64,000 bases of DNA from Plectosphaerella cucumerina (taxonomy: Eukaryota > Ascomycota > Sordariomycetes > Glomerellales > Plectosphaerellaceae), in contig JAGPXD010000003.1 of NCBI GenBank assembly GCA_020746995.1, positions 1,054,001 to 1,118,000 of the forward strand, written 5' to 3'. The notes under the pieces are model-generated. The model was not told where the DNA came from. It ran no database searches and saw only the letters and a list, made by a program, of their open reading frames with translations. Below are positions 44,567 through 57,315 of this stretch, one piece after another. The translations under genes were made by a program, and so were the position numbers. The stretch's first letter is position 1; each line of letters starts with the position of its first letter.

Positions 44567-47004
44567 ATCTGCGGGCTGCAGGCTTGTCGTCCTGCTTCTT
44601 TTCTCCTTGTTGTCTTTCTTTTCTTTTTCTTGTCGTCCTATGCCGCGGGGAGGGCAAGCGAATCGAAGGAGGTCGGGATCGGATATCGGCTGTGGTTGTC
44701 GTCGAGAGATACGGCGGCGGGAAAGAGCGACAGGTGGATGGAGGAAGACGAAATCCTCTTGTGAGCAAAGTTGCAGATTGCTCGGTGAATAAGGGGGGGG
44801 AGAGTGGATGCGAGAAAGGAGGAAGAGAGGGAGAGAGGGGAGGGACAGAAAGGTCCGGGTGGATATTGGGCTTTACTAACAAGCCCGGGTTTTCATCAAG
44901 CGGCGGCTGCAACAAACAGCCGGGAAGGACATGCAGGAAGGATGGATGGACAGGACCAAGAAGGGTACGAGGATGGGTCGATCAACGCGCGGGACAATCC
45001 GAGGAGGCGATGCGAAGGACTCGTCTTCTCGTACGTTGGTTGGGGGGAGAAAGGTGTCATCCGGCCGGCTTCGCCCACACTACACTGCGCACATGGACAC
45101 ATATTGCGCAGCTTTGCGCGCTTGCTACAGGTACCTACCTACCTCCATCCCGGCTGCCTGCCCGCCAACATCCTGTGGGCTCGGCGGCCGGCGGCGGGAA
45201 AGGAACCAGAGGGAGCTGGGACCAGAAGCCAAAAAAGGGGCGGGGGGGGGGATGCGGATGCCCCTCGACCCGAACAAGAGCATCTCGGATAATGAGCGAG
45301 GGAAGCTCGTGGCGGGGAGGGGGGCAAGAGCTGCTGTGCAGTGCTCCAGTGCTCCTCGCCAAGTTCTCGACCGTCTCCCCCGGCAAGCAAGAAAACCCAC
45401 CCGGCAGCATGGCCCCAGCCAGCCAGCGCTCATCGCGCAGGCTTGACAGGCCCCGGCCCACGGGACAGGCTTCCAGACTGGCACTGGCGCCTCAAAAGGT
45501 GCGAACTTCCGCCCCCCAATCTCCCCATCCCCCTCCCCCGGTCCCACGGGCTGTGCAAAAAGCCAAGCACAGCAAGTGAAAGGTGAACCCAGACCAAGAA
45601 AAAGGCGGGCCGGCGAAACGCCCCATATTATCAGGACCCCTGATTTTTCTCCTCGAATCACCGTCCTCGACGCGGAGCGACCTTGCCCAAAGGCGGAAGG
45701 TGCGCGCCGCCCGTCGCCATGGATTGTGGTGCTCCATGCAGGGGTGGACGACGTCGTCCTGCGCCTGGCTAGATTTCTGCTCATTTCCTGTTTAATCCAA
45801 GCCCGACTCCTCCCCTCTCTGCTCCCCACCTGCCACGACGCGCTTGAAACAGGGACCAGACGAACCACACGGGGCTCCGGAGCTCCTACCGTTCACCGAA
45901 CCCTTCTCGCAATTGGCCCTGTGCCCCGGGGCCCGCCCCGAACAAGTCAATCGTTCTCGAAAGTCTCTACTTCTCGCCTCCCGTCTGGACCACACAAAAA
46001 GCCTCCGAAGAGAGGAGGGGGGCAATCAAAAAGGGCATGCAAAACCCGAGGTGACGCGGCCCCGCACGCAACACGACGCAGCACCCGAGGTGGTTCGCAT
46101 CACTGCTTTCGCACAAAGTGCGCCGCCATTGACCAACAACCGAGTTGCGATGCGCGATAAGATACGACCATCCCTGCTCATCAGATTGGCATCGGCGTCG
46201 AGCCACACAAGTACCTTGGCGATCCTTCGCCACGCCGGTCGCCGGCTGGATCGAGGCGTCAGGGCACAGTCAGAGGCGGCTCTGGCTGTCTGCGAGGCCA
46301 GGGAGCGACATTTTTCGCACGTCTCCTCTCGTCAGGAGATCGTCAGGGCTTCGTCAGAGGTCCCATGCCCCAGGGCCCCCCATTTTGCGCTCAGGCTTTT
46401 CGACCCAGTGGCACCTCGCGAATCCCCGTGCCGTGTCATGTCCCCTTCGTCGTCGCACGGCACATGCAATGCACAGATTTCAACATGTCAGGTCCCGTCC
46501 GTCCCGTGTTTGCGAACGCGAGCGAGCCAGCCCGTCGTCGTCATGTTTGTCTGGGGGCTGTGCATGCCTGAATCAATGTTGCCTGCCTGGCTACGAGTTC
46601 TAGGTGAAAGATCTATTTCTGCTAGCACCGGCGCTCGCTTTGCATCCGAACCGCCGGGCTCGTAGACAAATACCAAAACACACGTGTCTCGGCTTCGTTG
46701 CGAGTGCGCCTCGGCATCGTATCCTCGAAGGGTCCAGTGTCCTTCGCCTCCTGGTCCCTCCTCGGTTTCGTCTCCACAGCATCCACTGTCGGGGTCTCGT
46801 CTGCACCGATCGCCGTTCCAGCATCATCCATCATCCACACAGCTCTAGCCTCCTCACGATTCAGCGTCGACGCGTCGCCGGCCAATTGACAGGTGCCAAC
46901 CACTCCCCTCATAGCAAAATCGCAAGTCCATTACATCGGGGGTATCACCGCCGTTCCCAACGCCGTTGTCGTCCCAACTCCCCGTCGTCCCGGCCGGTCC
47001 GTCC
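44567..47004. other. Long intergenic region, no gene seen
   Basis: 2.4 kb upstream of the desaturase and downstream of the Myb gene. Purine-rich runs are common at 44640-44860 (pyrimidine-rich leader as the desaturase gene reads), with a poly-G/A patch near 45235-45255. Frames up to 331 codons (44584-45579) are low-complexity and unlike proteins. Confidence 0.55.
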
Positions 47005-50000
47005 TTAGGAGGACTGGAGCTTCTTCCACTTCTGCGCGCACTGCAGCCGACTCCTCCTGCCGCCCATCTGCTTGCTGATCTGCACAAAGTTGATGCGCTC
47101 TTCGGGCCCGTTTTCCCGCGCGGCTTCTCGGACCAGCTCCATCAGCAGATTTGACTCCTCCGCGCTCCATGGGCCCATCTTCATCTTGCCTCCGCAGATG
47201 ATGTAGTTCTCGTATCGCTTCCGGATCGCTACCGCTGGCCGGTCGAGCATGCTTGAGAACATGGACCATTGCTTGCCGTGGGTTGCCACAAGATGCGAAA
47301 TCTCCTCGTCCTCCTGCTCGGTGAAGTTGCCGCCAAGGGAGCCGAAGTTGTGGAACACCGACCGGCAGTACTTGATGGCCGTGTCTCGCTGCCTGCCGGA
47401 GCATGCCCCCAGGACCGTGTCCCAGAATCGAAGCACCGTGACCTGCTCCGCCCGGTTCGGCTTGCCCACGGGCATCCTCTCCTGAACGAGATCGTTGATT
47501 TCCGTAGAACTCAGCTGGTTGTCCTCCTTCCACTTCTCCACGGCATTCGAAAGCGCGCGCTTCTCGGGCACAGTCAGAGTGTATGCAGAGCTGCTGGGCG
47601 TCGCGGGTGTTCTCGGTGTCAGGCTGACTCGGTTCGACCGTGCCGCTGTAGACCTGGGAGTCTTTCGCGACGAGGCTGGGACCGACGTCGGGGTCTTTCG
47701 TGATGAGGCAGGGGCGGGCGTCGAGTTCTTGGTTGGCTTGGGCTTAGCCTTGAAGCCCATTGGCGTTTGCGTAAAGGTCGGCTTGGACCTCTGTCTCGTC
47801 TGTTCTGATGGCGTCGCCGCCGTTTCCTCGAGTAGCTGGTCCTCTGCAGACCGAGATGTGCTTGAGGGCGACTCGTCGACGACTTCTTCATGGCGGCGGC
47901 CGCTGCTGGTAGGCTCGACAAGACGTCTTTTTGTGGGACGTTCAGCGCTCGCCGTCTTGTTTTGGGAAGCTTTGCGTTTGTTGGCATGTCTGGGTGTGGC
48001 GGGGTCTGAGTTGTTAGCAAAGTAGTCATACCGTGGGTCGATAAAGGCTTACATTTGTGACCTTGAGACATGGACAAGTCTGCAGATCCTTCGCGCTGCC
48101 CGTTCGGCTGGGAGTCGGCCACTTCTTCGTCTTCGACGTCAACGGCCTCATAATCAGCCTTGATCGGTTCCTCCTCGGTGCTGACCGATTCATCAACTTC
48201 TTCGTCCTCAACGTCAACGGGCTCATCAGCCTTGCTGGGTTCTTCCTCAACGCTGACCGACTCGTCAACTTCGACCTCGACTGATTCTTCTTCCTCGACC
48301 TCGTCCGATTCTTCGTCCTCACCATCACTTGGCTCATTCTCAACGATGGTCGGCTCGTCAACCACCATCTCATCTTCTGATGGGGTAGGCGGGGCGATGA
48401 CAACTTCAGCTTCTGATTCACTGCTCTCCGACTCTTCGACGGCAGGGTTGCTGGAGGGTGGCAGAACCGCGAGCACCGCCGCCGCGAGAGCTTGTGTCTT
48501 CTTCTGAGCAGGCGTCAGCTCGACCTTGTCGCCGCTGGGTTCCGAGTTGGCAGCAGCCGCCGCCGGTGCCTTCTTCTGATGACTGTTGGTCTTGGCGAGT
48601 CCTTTAGCATTGTTGAACGCGGAGCTCGAAGGGCGTGCTTTTGAACTGCGGGGCGAGTTGGCTGCAGCAGCCGGGGCCTTCCTCCGACTCGGCGACTCGA
48701 TGGTCTCAACGACATCCTTATCGCCGCTGGACTCTGAGCTGGAGCCAGAAGAGCTGGAGGTATCAGCAGCCGCAGGGGCCACAGTGGCCGGCGTCGCTTT
48801 CTTGCGAGGGCTGGGGTTTCTGGCGGGTGCCTTTCTGCTGCTGGGCGGAGGAGCAGTCTCAACAGCCGGTGTCCTCCTCCGAAGCTGCCGAGGCTCAGAG
48901 ATATCCTTATCGCCGCTGGATTCCGAGGAGCTGGAGGTGTCGGCATTTAGGAGAGCCGCAATGGTCGGTGCCTTCTTGCGCGGACTGGCGTTTTTGGCGG
49001 GTGCCTTGGTACCGTTGGCTGCCGAGCTCGAGCTGGGAGCCGCCTTCTTGCTGCTTGGTGGCGGTGCGGTCTCGACAACCGGTGTCCTCCGGCGAAGCTG
49101 TCTGGGCTCGACGGCGAGCTTATCGCCGCTGGATTCTGAGCTGGAGCTGGAGGCACCGGCGCGCATAGCGGCCACGAGACCCGGGCCCTTCTTCTGGGTC
49201 TCGCTGGCCTTGGGGGCTGTCTTTCCGACGTTGGACGCGACGCTCGAGCTGCGCGTCGTTCTCTGGCTGCTAGGTGGGGGAATATCGGCGGGCTGCGCCT
49301 TCTTCCGAGTGGCATTGGGTTTGGCGCTCTGGGTGTTGGCATTATCGGGGCTGCTCGTAGCGGACTGCGCCTTTGACAGGGCCCCGTTGATTTTTGCGAT
49401 CACCTTATCATCGCTCGGTCCGGGGGTCGAACTGGCGCTCGAAAGGCTGACGAGTGCTTCGGCAGCTACATCTCGCAACTGCTGGCGCGATTCCTCGGAT
49501 TGAGTGGATTGTGGTTGCTGCTGTTGTTCCTCCTCCTCAGACTCGTCCGAGTCGGACTCAGACTCCGAGCCCGAGCCGGAACTCGAGCTTTCTTCGCTGT
49601 CGCTTTCGCTATCGTCTTCACCGCTACTGCTCTCGGATTCCTCGGCGGGAGCGACGGATTTGGGCTCAATTGCTTGCGACGCCGTCTTTTCCGCGACAGC
49701 GGGCGCTTTTCGAGACGGTGACGAGTCGGCGACGTTCTTGGAGACCGAATCGTCCGAAGTGTTTTTGGTGTCGTCTTCGTCGAGCTCTGACTCTGAGCTG
49801 ATGGGTTCGGGGCGCACGATGACTTTGCGAGGCGATCGCTTGATGCGGAAGCGCCGCCCGTTGACCGCGGGGGCGCTGTCCGAACCGAAGGGGGCCATGG
49901 TCGTGTGCTGGGCCGCGAGGACGTCGAGGTGGTTGGCGATGGTGGGGGATAACTTCTTCAAAAGCTCGTGGCGCGTCGTCGCGTTTGCGGGACGTCGATG

Positions 50001-50192
50001 TCGGGCCCGATCTTTTCGCGCCTTGGCCAGTGCTGTGGCGGCGCTAGCCGTTTTCAAGTTGGGTGAGGTGGGTCTGATGGGAGGAAACAGGCGTCTTGCG
50101 ACAGGTGTGGCTGCGGACGACGACGATGCATGCTTTCGACGTCGAGATGGGGAAGGGTGAGATTTGCGCCTCGTTCGTGGCAACGGCGACAT
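47005..50192 (-). CDS. Reb1/TTF-I-like Myb (SANT) DNA-binding protein with long repetitive N-terminal region
   Basis: Two exons, 50192-48053 and 48005-47005, 1,046 aa, joined by a 47-bp intron (GTAAGCC, CTAAC branch, CTCAG). The C-terminus has two Myb repeats: NFTEQEDEEISHLVATHGKQ then MGPWSAEESNLLMELVREA, ending RRSRLQCAQKWKKL. This spacing is that of Reb1/TTF-I proteins that bind replication- or transcription-terminator sites, chiefly at rDNA. The rest is predicted disordered. Internal repeats carry SSESSGDK, EPRQLRRRTP and VETAPPPSS (residues ~350-560), and there is a strongly acidic Glu/Asp/Val repeat (DVEDEEV) before the intron. I start at 50192 (MSPLPRTRRKSHP); the open frame continues upstream to 50396. 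The Reb1 assignment is by pattern, so another Myb protein is possible. Confidence 0.82.
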
Positions 50193-50697
50193 ACTGGCAG
50201 ATGGAATCGATACGAGACTTATGATCACTGACTTTGAAGTAGTACAAGATGTGTTGCGGGTGTGGAAGTTGGAGGGTTGTGGTGAGGGTTTGCACAGCCA
50301 GAGGTCGGCCTTCATGGAAATGGCTGTCACCAGAAGGCTCCCACTCTCGACCTTGGCAATCAGGTTTGCCATCGGCAGCAAATAACAAGGCATCAACTTT
50401 CACATTCACTTCTTGCACCTTCTCAGGCACCGGGTAACCTGCACTTTCAACCCAATTCCCGCTCGAGCCCTGACTGATTCCGGGCTCTCTTCCTTCTTCA
50501 AAACCACCACCCTCAAGCGAGCACTCACTCGATCACAGAGCTTTTTGTTGCCCACTACTTGTGCTCAACAACAGCATCATTCTTGAGTGTGATTCATCAA
50601 TGACTTACCCCAAACAGGTGTTCTGCTTCATTCTTTGACAATCCAGCTCTCACAAGTCAGCCTCCTTCACCCCCAAAAGGGGCTTCGCCCTTCAAAG
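50193..50697. other. Divergent promoter region
   Basis: Lies between the Myb gene (minus) and the next gene (plus). No separate gene seen. Confidence 0.5.
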
Positions 50698-50769
50698 TAA
50701 GTCCTTTCTCAGAACATGTATTGTCGACACAAAACAAAACCCTAGACTGACCACGAAACTCAACCATAG
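50698..50769 (+). other. Intron in the 5' untranslated region of the next gene
   Basis: Begins gtaagtcc at 50698 and ends ccatag at 50769, directly before the ATG at 50770, with ctgac as a branch site about 22 bases before the end. Confidence 0.6.
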
Positions 50770-53700
50770 ATGGACCACGGCGACCGTGAGGCAGCCCAAT
50801 CAGCCGAAGAAAACAAACCATTCAAGCAGCCCTGCTGGAACAAACCCTTCCGCTTGCCCCCCGAAGATCAGACGACTCTCCTCGTCGGCTTTCCCGGACG
50901 CGAAATCTCAGGAGCAAGGACCAATCCAGGTGCCTGGATCTCCGACTGCAGCACGCCCGATCCAATTCCCTACCCGGACAACGCTTCTACCGTCGACTTT
51001 TTCGAACACCCCGTCGGAACTCTCGCCGGCCTCTCTCGCGCCCGACTGGCTGAGCTGGGACTCATCCAGCCCGAGGAGCTGATCAACAGCGACACCTACT
51101 ACGAATTCGACACTGAACCTGAAGAGGAAGAGTCCGACATGTCCTCGGAATCAGCCAAAAGGGCATCGTCGAGATCCGCCTCGGCCTCGGTGTCGTCCTC
51201 GGGCACTGACGTCCTGCACAAGGTCAAGTCCTGGGCGAGGTTCCGCAGCTCCTCGAAACCCACAGGTTCACCATTCAACCAGGAGAACCGCCAGACTCCA
51301 TCTCCTCAGATCCCTGATCTCCCCGAGCGACCTTCGACCTCTTTCCGCCTCCGGTCCGTTCGCTCCATCTCCGCGCTCCGTGCCAAACAGACCATTCCCA
51401 GACATTGGACCATTCGATCCGACGGAACCAAGGGCGTGGACAAGACCCGAATTTCGCGTCCCCTCGATTGCACCTCCTCCCTCTCGGTCACCAGGCCCGC
51501 ATGGGGCTCGTTTAGCTCTTCCAACTCGGCTTCTCGCTCGTCCGCTTCCTCGCCCGATCAGAACAAGCTCTTTGACGTCCTGGAAGACGAGGCTTACACA
51601 CACACGCCCCCGCGCAGTCCCCTTCCCGGCCCTCTGCTGGATAATTCCGACGAGCCGACGACCTTTCGACTCGCTGCACCTCGGCTCTCGCCGATGGAAT
51701 ACGCCCGCCACTATCTCATCAGCAAATCCATCGCCGAAAGAGAAGGCCGAGAGTGCGAGGTCGAGCGCCCCGAGTATCGATCATTCTACACCCCGAACCA
51801 CGAGCGGTTCTTCATCATCCCAAAGATCCCGAGCAGCGTGCCTAGACATTTCAAGCCGCTCCGGGCTCCCCATATCATTGGTGGAACAGACCTCGGCGCC
51901 TACGAAGATCAGCAGCAAGGTCCCCGCGATAGCAGCGGCCAGTTTGCCGACGAATACTCCCACGATCGCGACAGCTACCCTTCCTCTGAGCTTTCCGGTG
52001 TAGAAATGGTTCTCGCTGGCAACTCCTCGCAGCAATCTCCTCTCGAAGCTCCAAGCCGGGAGGAACCTTCTCTTCCACAGGCCACGGTGTCTCAGGAGAC
52101 TATCTCCAGCCAAGACATGGAGAAGAACCAAGACGACGTGCCTGATGACGCCTCGATCCGTTCTGGCGACTCGAACATAACCAGCTTCCACCGCGGAGAA
52201 CCTGTGCGCCTGTCTGGTTCTCAGCGCGACGCAACCCCTCGCAGCTCGGCAAACATGCCGTCCCCCAATGAGGTGCTGGCTATCCATCAGGTTTCTCCCA
52301 CGCAGGAGCCCACCCAGCAAGATTACTTCACCCTCAGCTCATCGCCCGTCACCTCTACTGCAAATGAGCAGGAGGCTAATCCCAGCAATGACCAGATGGC
52401 TTTGGTCCACTCCACGCGCAACTCGGACCATCGCCCTGGTACATCCATCCCAGATACCACTCGGATTCCGAAAATCTGGAGGGCTGCCGCAGACTGGGGT
52501 CCTCCGCCGACGCCGCCTCCCAACAGGCCGCTGCCGCCTCTGCCTACCGTCAGGCGCCATTCGCCCCTGAGGATGTCCATCATCCTGCCGCGCCTCCACG
52601 AGCCGGAGCACATGACCACCTTTGCTCCTCGCACTAATCTCATATCTACCGTGGGCTAGAGTCCCACGCTTGGAGCTCAGTGCGATGGCACCGAGAACAG
52701 CATCCACGACTTGGCTATCGCAGCGACGACGGCTGCCCTGGAAGGAAATGGCCGCGACACTGGAGCTCGAGCTTCCATCGCCAGCGATTCATCGGAGAAG
52801 CAGCCCTCAGAGAAGGACACATCGTTCCCGGAGGCAACCGGTCTGGCTTCAAGCTCCAGCTGTTCCCCAGAGAAAGAAGTATCAACTCGGCAGGCACCTG
52901 CCCGACAAATGCAGATCACCGACTTCTTCCAGCCCAAGAAGGCCAAATCGGTCGAAGAGTCCGAGGAAGCCAGCACCACCGCCGCTGAGGCGGAGAGTGA
53001 GGTCTGCCCGCCATCGGCCTCCCCTCTGCGCATCATCCGGGAGCTCCACAGCCAGATCGATGCCTTTGACGAGACGGCGTCCTTCAGCTCGGACAAGTCC
53101 CCATACAAGGTCCCACAGGATCAAGACGGAGGCGCATCTGACCAGCCTGGCGATATTGAGAACTTGGCATCGGCAGAGGACAGCTTCAACGCAGCCGACA
53201 CGACCGCAACCGCGCCAAAGCCCCTGAGAACCGTCCGAAGCCAAGGCAACCCCCTCAACGCGTTTGCCAGCACCGCCCAACCTCGCCAGGAGGTCCGTCC
53301 CGCAACGCCCCCCAAGGCCTTCGATGCCAAAGCCAAACTTCAGCCAGGTGTACCAGTCAAATTCGACTTTTCCATGACGGCCGAGACCCGACCGCCCCGC
53401 AACATGGAGGAAGCAAAGGCCATCGCCAACTCGTCAAAGATGGCACCGCCGATCATGCTCCCTCCCCGCCAGCGCCCCAAGCCTCTCAACGACGAGAACG
53501 ACGTCTTCTCGCAGGACTTTGCTACGGCTGCCCCGGTGAAGCGGGATGCGGCGCCTGCCATGGCCCCGCCTCCCGTGGGCGAGAGGGCCAACCTGTCGGC
53601 GACGTTCCAGTTGCTCCGGAGCGTCAAGTCATTCTCGACATGGCGCAAGGGAGACATGAGCCCGGATTCGCTGAAGCGTGCGGTCTCAACGATTCGCGAG

Positions 53701-54273
53701 AGGAGCCCGCTGCGGAAGAAGCGCGGCCGTGAAGAGTATGGAGACCGGCGCATGTCAGACGACTCGATTCGTCCTTCGGAGAGCATGTCGGTGTGTGGAA
53801 ACAACCAGGGACAGGCCGCTGCAGATGCGGCTGTTCCGACGCGGAACCCGATCTGGCCGGTCAGTGACGACGAGGCTCTGCGGCTCAGACTCCAAGAAAC
53901 GACTTACGGCAAGGTCCAGCAGGAGAAGGGCAAGGGCACCAACACGCAGCAACGGGCTGACGACGCCACCATGCCGCAAGATGTCGGAATCAAGGACAAG
54001 AGCATCCGGAAGAAGAGCTCGCGCGCGGTCCTCGCCGCTCAGCGGGCGGGTCCAGGTTCTCGCGACAGCGGGTCGCAGGGTTCCAGGGGCAGTTCTGAGC
54101 AGCTCGAGGTGCCGAAGCAGCGTGTCAGGGCGTCGCAAAGGCCGGGTCTGATGGACTGGGAGACCTTCATCAAGGAGGAGCCAGCGGAGGCGGCTGCCCC
54201 GGTGGAGGAGACGGGACACAAGACGAAGCGGTTCTTCACCAGCATGTTCAAGAAGAGCAAGAAGGGCGAGTAA
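50770..54273 (+). CDS. Large disordered protein with PIP-degron motif; frame crossed by one in-frame TAG
   Basis: From the ATG at 50770 a frame runs 629 codons to TAG at 52657-52659, then continues in the same frame with no further stop to 54273. The absence of any leader or promoter space and the unchanged frame suggest one gene of about 1,130-1,167 aa. Either TAG is a true premature stop (CAG to TAG) or it is the end of a 111-bp intron, 52549-52659, with donor GTCAGG, a CTAAT branch and CTAG acceptor, which keeps the frame. The protein is rich in Ser, Pro and charged residues with no folded domain seen. Residues encoded at 52906-52941 read QMQITDFFQPKK, a PCNA-binding PIP box of the degron type. 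The C-terminus is basic (TKRFFTSMFKKSKKGE). Confidence 0.65.
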
Positions 54274-54709
54274 AGGCGGATGATGGGGAGGGAAGGATAG
54301 CAGTGAACGTAATTGAGTAATCGTGTATTACATACATGTTCGTGTATTCTTTGTCGCATGCAGTGACTGGTGATGAAAGAATGCAGGGCATGTAGGGAGG
54401 AGGTAGAAACAAAGGTATAATCTCCAGCCACAGGGCAGCAAGGACCGTCCTGTGGCTCAGCCGGTGGAGACATCCATCAACACTGCCCCTGTGGCTGCGC
54501 TAGAGGCCAGCTCCCTCCCTGATTTCCCCCTTCCCAGTTTCCCTCGCCGTTTGGGCAGCTTGCTCAATTTAACCAACGCCCCGGAAAAGAGGCCACGAAT
54601 TTCCCTCACAGTCGCTCATTTCTCGTTTTTCTCGCATTTCCTTCGCTTGGTTTTCCCCATCTTCTCTGCAGCATCATACCGCAGGCGCACACGAGGCCGG
54701 GCAAATCTA
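54274..54709. other. Intergenic region upstream of the AAA ATPase gene
   Basis: Promoter of the next gene; no gene seen. Confidence 0.5.
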
Positions 54710-56311
54710 ATGGCATCGGCACGGCAGGGGGGTCAACTCCTCCTGCTTCGGCCGCTGGGCCGGACGGTGCTGACGCGGACGCGCGACGCGAGCCGTCAAT
54801 GTCACACGCGGCCTCGGTCTTGGCCACGGCCCGGATCCTGCAGCGCGGGATCACGCCGAGTTTGGGGGCCGTCGCTGACGCCGTCCGGGGTCGCAGCCTT
54901 CTCCACACAGGCCTCGAGGAGGAGAGGTATGTGAGGTGCGATCACTCCTTGCATGGTACCCGACTTCTGGTGCTGCAGTCACCCGGCTTGTCCTGGGGCC
55001 CTGTCACTGAGGCTCCGCTTCATGATGGCTTCATCTCATCCACCACCTCCCGAGACTGACCCCCCATCACAGAGCACGACCAGAACAAGGCACAGCCCAA
55101 TGTCGCTCCCTCAATCCCGGACCAGGTGTCCTCTTCCTCATCATCATCCTCGCAGCCGCCCCCTCCGCGTCCCTCGCAGCCATTCTCGCGCCCCTGGGAA
55201 GGCAATGAAGAGCCCTCCCTCCCCCGCAAGATGCTCGAGTCGGCCGCGACATCCTTCGCCTCCATCCTTGTCCTGGCCCTAGGCTTCGGCATCTCCGGCT
55301 ACGTCTACCACAAGTCCTACAAGCGCATCGTCCTCCAAAAGATGGAACGCGCCTTCGAGCCCGGCGACCCCGTCCTCGACCTCGCCGCCATCGGCAAAGA
55401 AGTGCCCCTCACCCCCGCCGACGCCGACGACCGCTGGGTCAACCGCGAGGAGCAGCTGCGCGTCGACCAGATCGTCGCCGGCGAGGAGGTCGGCCACTAC
55501 CACCTGCTCATCGGCGACAAGGGCACTGGGAAGAGCAGCATGCTCATCGAGGCCATGCGCAAGATCGACGGCGACGGCGTCGCCATGTTCGAGGCCCACG
55601 CCGACCTCGAGATCGTCCGCATCCGCCTCGGCAAGGCCCTCGACTACGAGTTCCACGAGGACTACATCGGCGGCTACTTCAGCGAGCGCGGGCCCCGCGA
55701 CTCCACCGCCCTCCTCGACATCGAGCGCGCCCTCAACAAGCTCGAGAAGGTCGCCATGCTCAAGCGCGCCTCCCGCGGCCGGCCCCTCGTCCTCATCATC
55801 AACCAGATGCACCTGATCCGCGACGACGAGGACGGCAAGGACCTCATCGAGCTCCTCCAGCAGCGCGCCGAGCAGTGGGCCGCCGCCAACCTCGTCACAA
55901 TGGTCTTCAACAGCGACGATTTCTGGGTCTACGAGCGCCTCAAGCAGCTCGCCACCCGCATGGTCGTCATCCCCGTCCGCGACCTGCCCAAGCAGCAGGC
56001 CTGCCAGGCTCTGCAGAAGTACCGCGTCAAGTACTTCAAGAACCGCCTCACCGATAAGCAGCTCGGCGACGTCTACGATCTCGTCGGTGGACGCCTCGCC
56101 TTCCTCAACCGCGTCGCCAAGAGCGAGGACATGATCGCCACTTGCCACCACATACTCGAGAGCGAGCGCCGCTGGCTCCTCAACCAGTGCTGGATTCTCG
56201 GCGAAGGCATGGACGACGACGTCATGGACCAGCAGAAGTGGGCTGTGAGTCTCCTCCTTCAAACCTCCATTTTCGCTCTCCCCTCTTTCATATGACTGAC
56301 CAACCTCCCAG

Positions 56312-56343
<32 letters not shown>

Positions 56344-56752
56344 CGACTCGGAAGAACAAATGAACACCACCTACCACGAAGAGACAGGCCACGTCATCCC
56401 CACCATCCCCCTCCACCTCGCCCAGGAAACCATGACCCGCGCCGACTTCATCCGCCCCATGGACCGCCTCAACCTCTTCTCCATCACCTCCGAGGCCGAC
56501 GTCCGCGCCTCCTCCGTCCCCATGCACCACGCCTTCCGCAGCATCTGCGCCCTCCCCGGCTTCCGCGACCACCTCGCCGCCACCGTCCGCCGCATCGCCG
56601 ACATCGAGTCCCTCGGCCGCCAGCGCGAGATCGTCGCAAAGGACCTCGTCCTCGGCGGCCACTACGAGATCAAGCAGGGCAAGGACGGCTTCGTCGTCAG
56701 GGTCGTCCCCGGCGAGGATCGCGGCATGTATCCCGACAGGGACGACGACTGA
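54710..56752 (+). CDS. Mitochondrial membrane-anchored AAA-type ATPase
   Basis: Exons 54710-54926, 55073-56244 and 56312-56752, 609 aa. The N-terminus (MASARQGGQLLLLRPLGRTV) is Arg-rich and lacks acidic residues, like a mitochondrial presequence. A Ser/Pro-rich stretch and a single membrane segment (SFASILVLALGFGISGYVY, ~residues 134-152) follow. Then comes an ATPase domain with Walker A GDKGTGKSS (~220-228) and a Walker B-like LVLIINQMHL. The C-terminal part (RADFIRPMDRLNLFSI onward) matches the winged-helix domain found in a fungal AAA protein family. ORC1/Cdc6-like P-loop mitochondrial proteins are the nearest relatives I can name; the cellular role is unknown. Both introns have GT-AG ends and the parts join in frame. 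Confidence 0.85.
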
Positions 56753-57315
56753 GCATCTCGCGGTGCAATATCCGCTCATGTACACAAACATCTTTCCTTT
56801 TCCCGTCATGTACGACCAATCTTTTCCTTTGTTCCGACCCGCATGCACCTCAAGAGACTTCTAGACATTCACATGGGGAGGCGTATTCGCTCGCGACGCA
56901 TTATGTATTCACGTCGCATCCTGACAATGCTTTCCCCCTCTTGCCCATCATGAGCGCACTCATGTCCGGCCACTGAGTGTGCTGTGCCGGTGCCGCGTGT
57001 GCTCTTCCAAAAAGGGTGCTCCCATCTCGACGAGCGACCCGCATGCGAAAATCAACACCCCTTTCCGGGGTTCCGTCCCAAGTCCAGCGTCGAGGCGCTT
57101 CGAGTATCCAAGAAAAAATGCTGCCGTGTGTCTCCACCAACCAACTCCAAGGCCTGAAAAGGGGACCTCTCCCGGGGGGTCCCCGGTCCAATGATACATG
57201 ATTTCCGATGCCCATCCCAAGATGCCGTACTGTACAAGCAGCGCCATCTAGCTGCGTCACGAGAGACGCATCGGCGTCGCTGAAGACGATCTCGCAAGAC
57301 TGCTGCTCCCTGTGC
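56753..57315. other. Convergent intergenic region
   Basis: Lies between two genes reading toward each other; probably both 3' untranslated regions. No gene seen. Confidence 0.5.

Noticed and set aside
47619..48004. C-terminal part of a 925-codon frame in the Myb gene
   Set aside because: It reads through the intron at 48052-48006 into a wrong frame; the spliced frame gives the Myb repeats.
52711..54273. Separate gene starting at 52711
   Set aside because: Only 51 bases from the upstream stop, same frame, and the frame is open before the ATG right up to that stop, so one interrupted or spliced gene is simpler.
55279..56370. 363-codon minus-strand frame, rich in Val, Ala, Asp and Glu
   Set aside because: A mirror of the GC-rich third codon positions of the AAA ATPase gene on the other strand.
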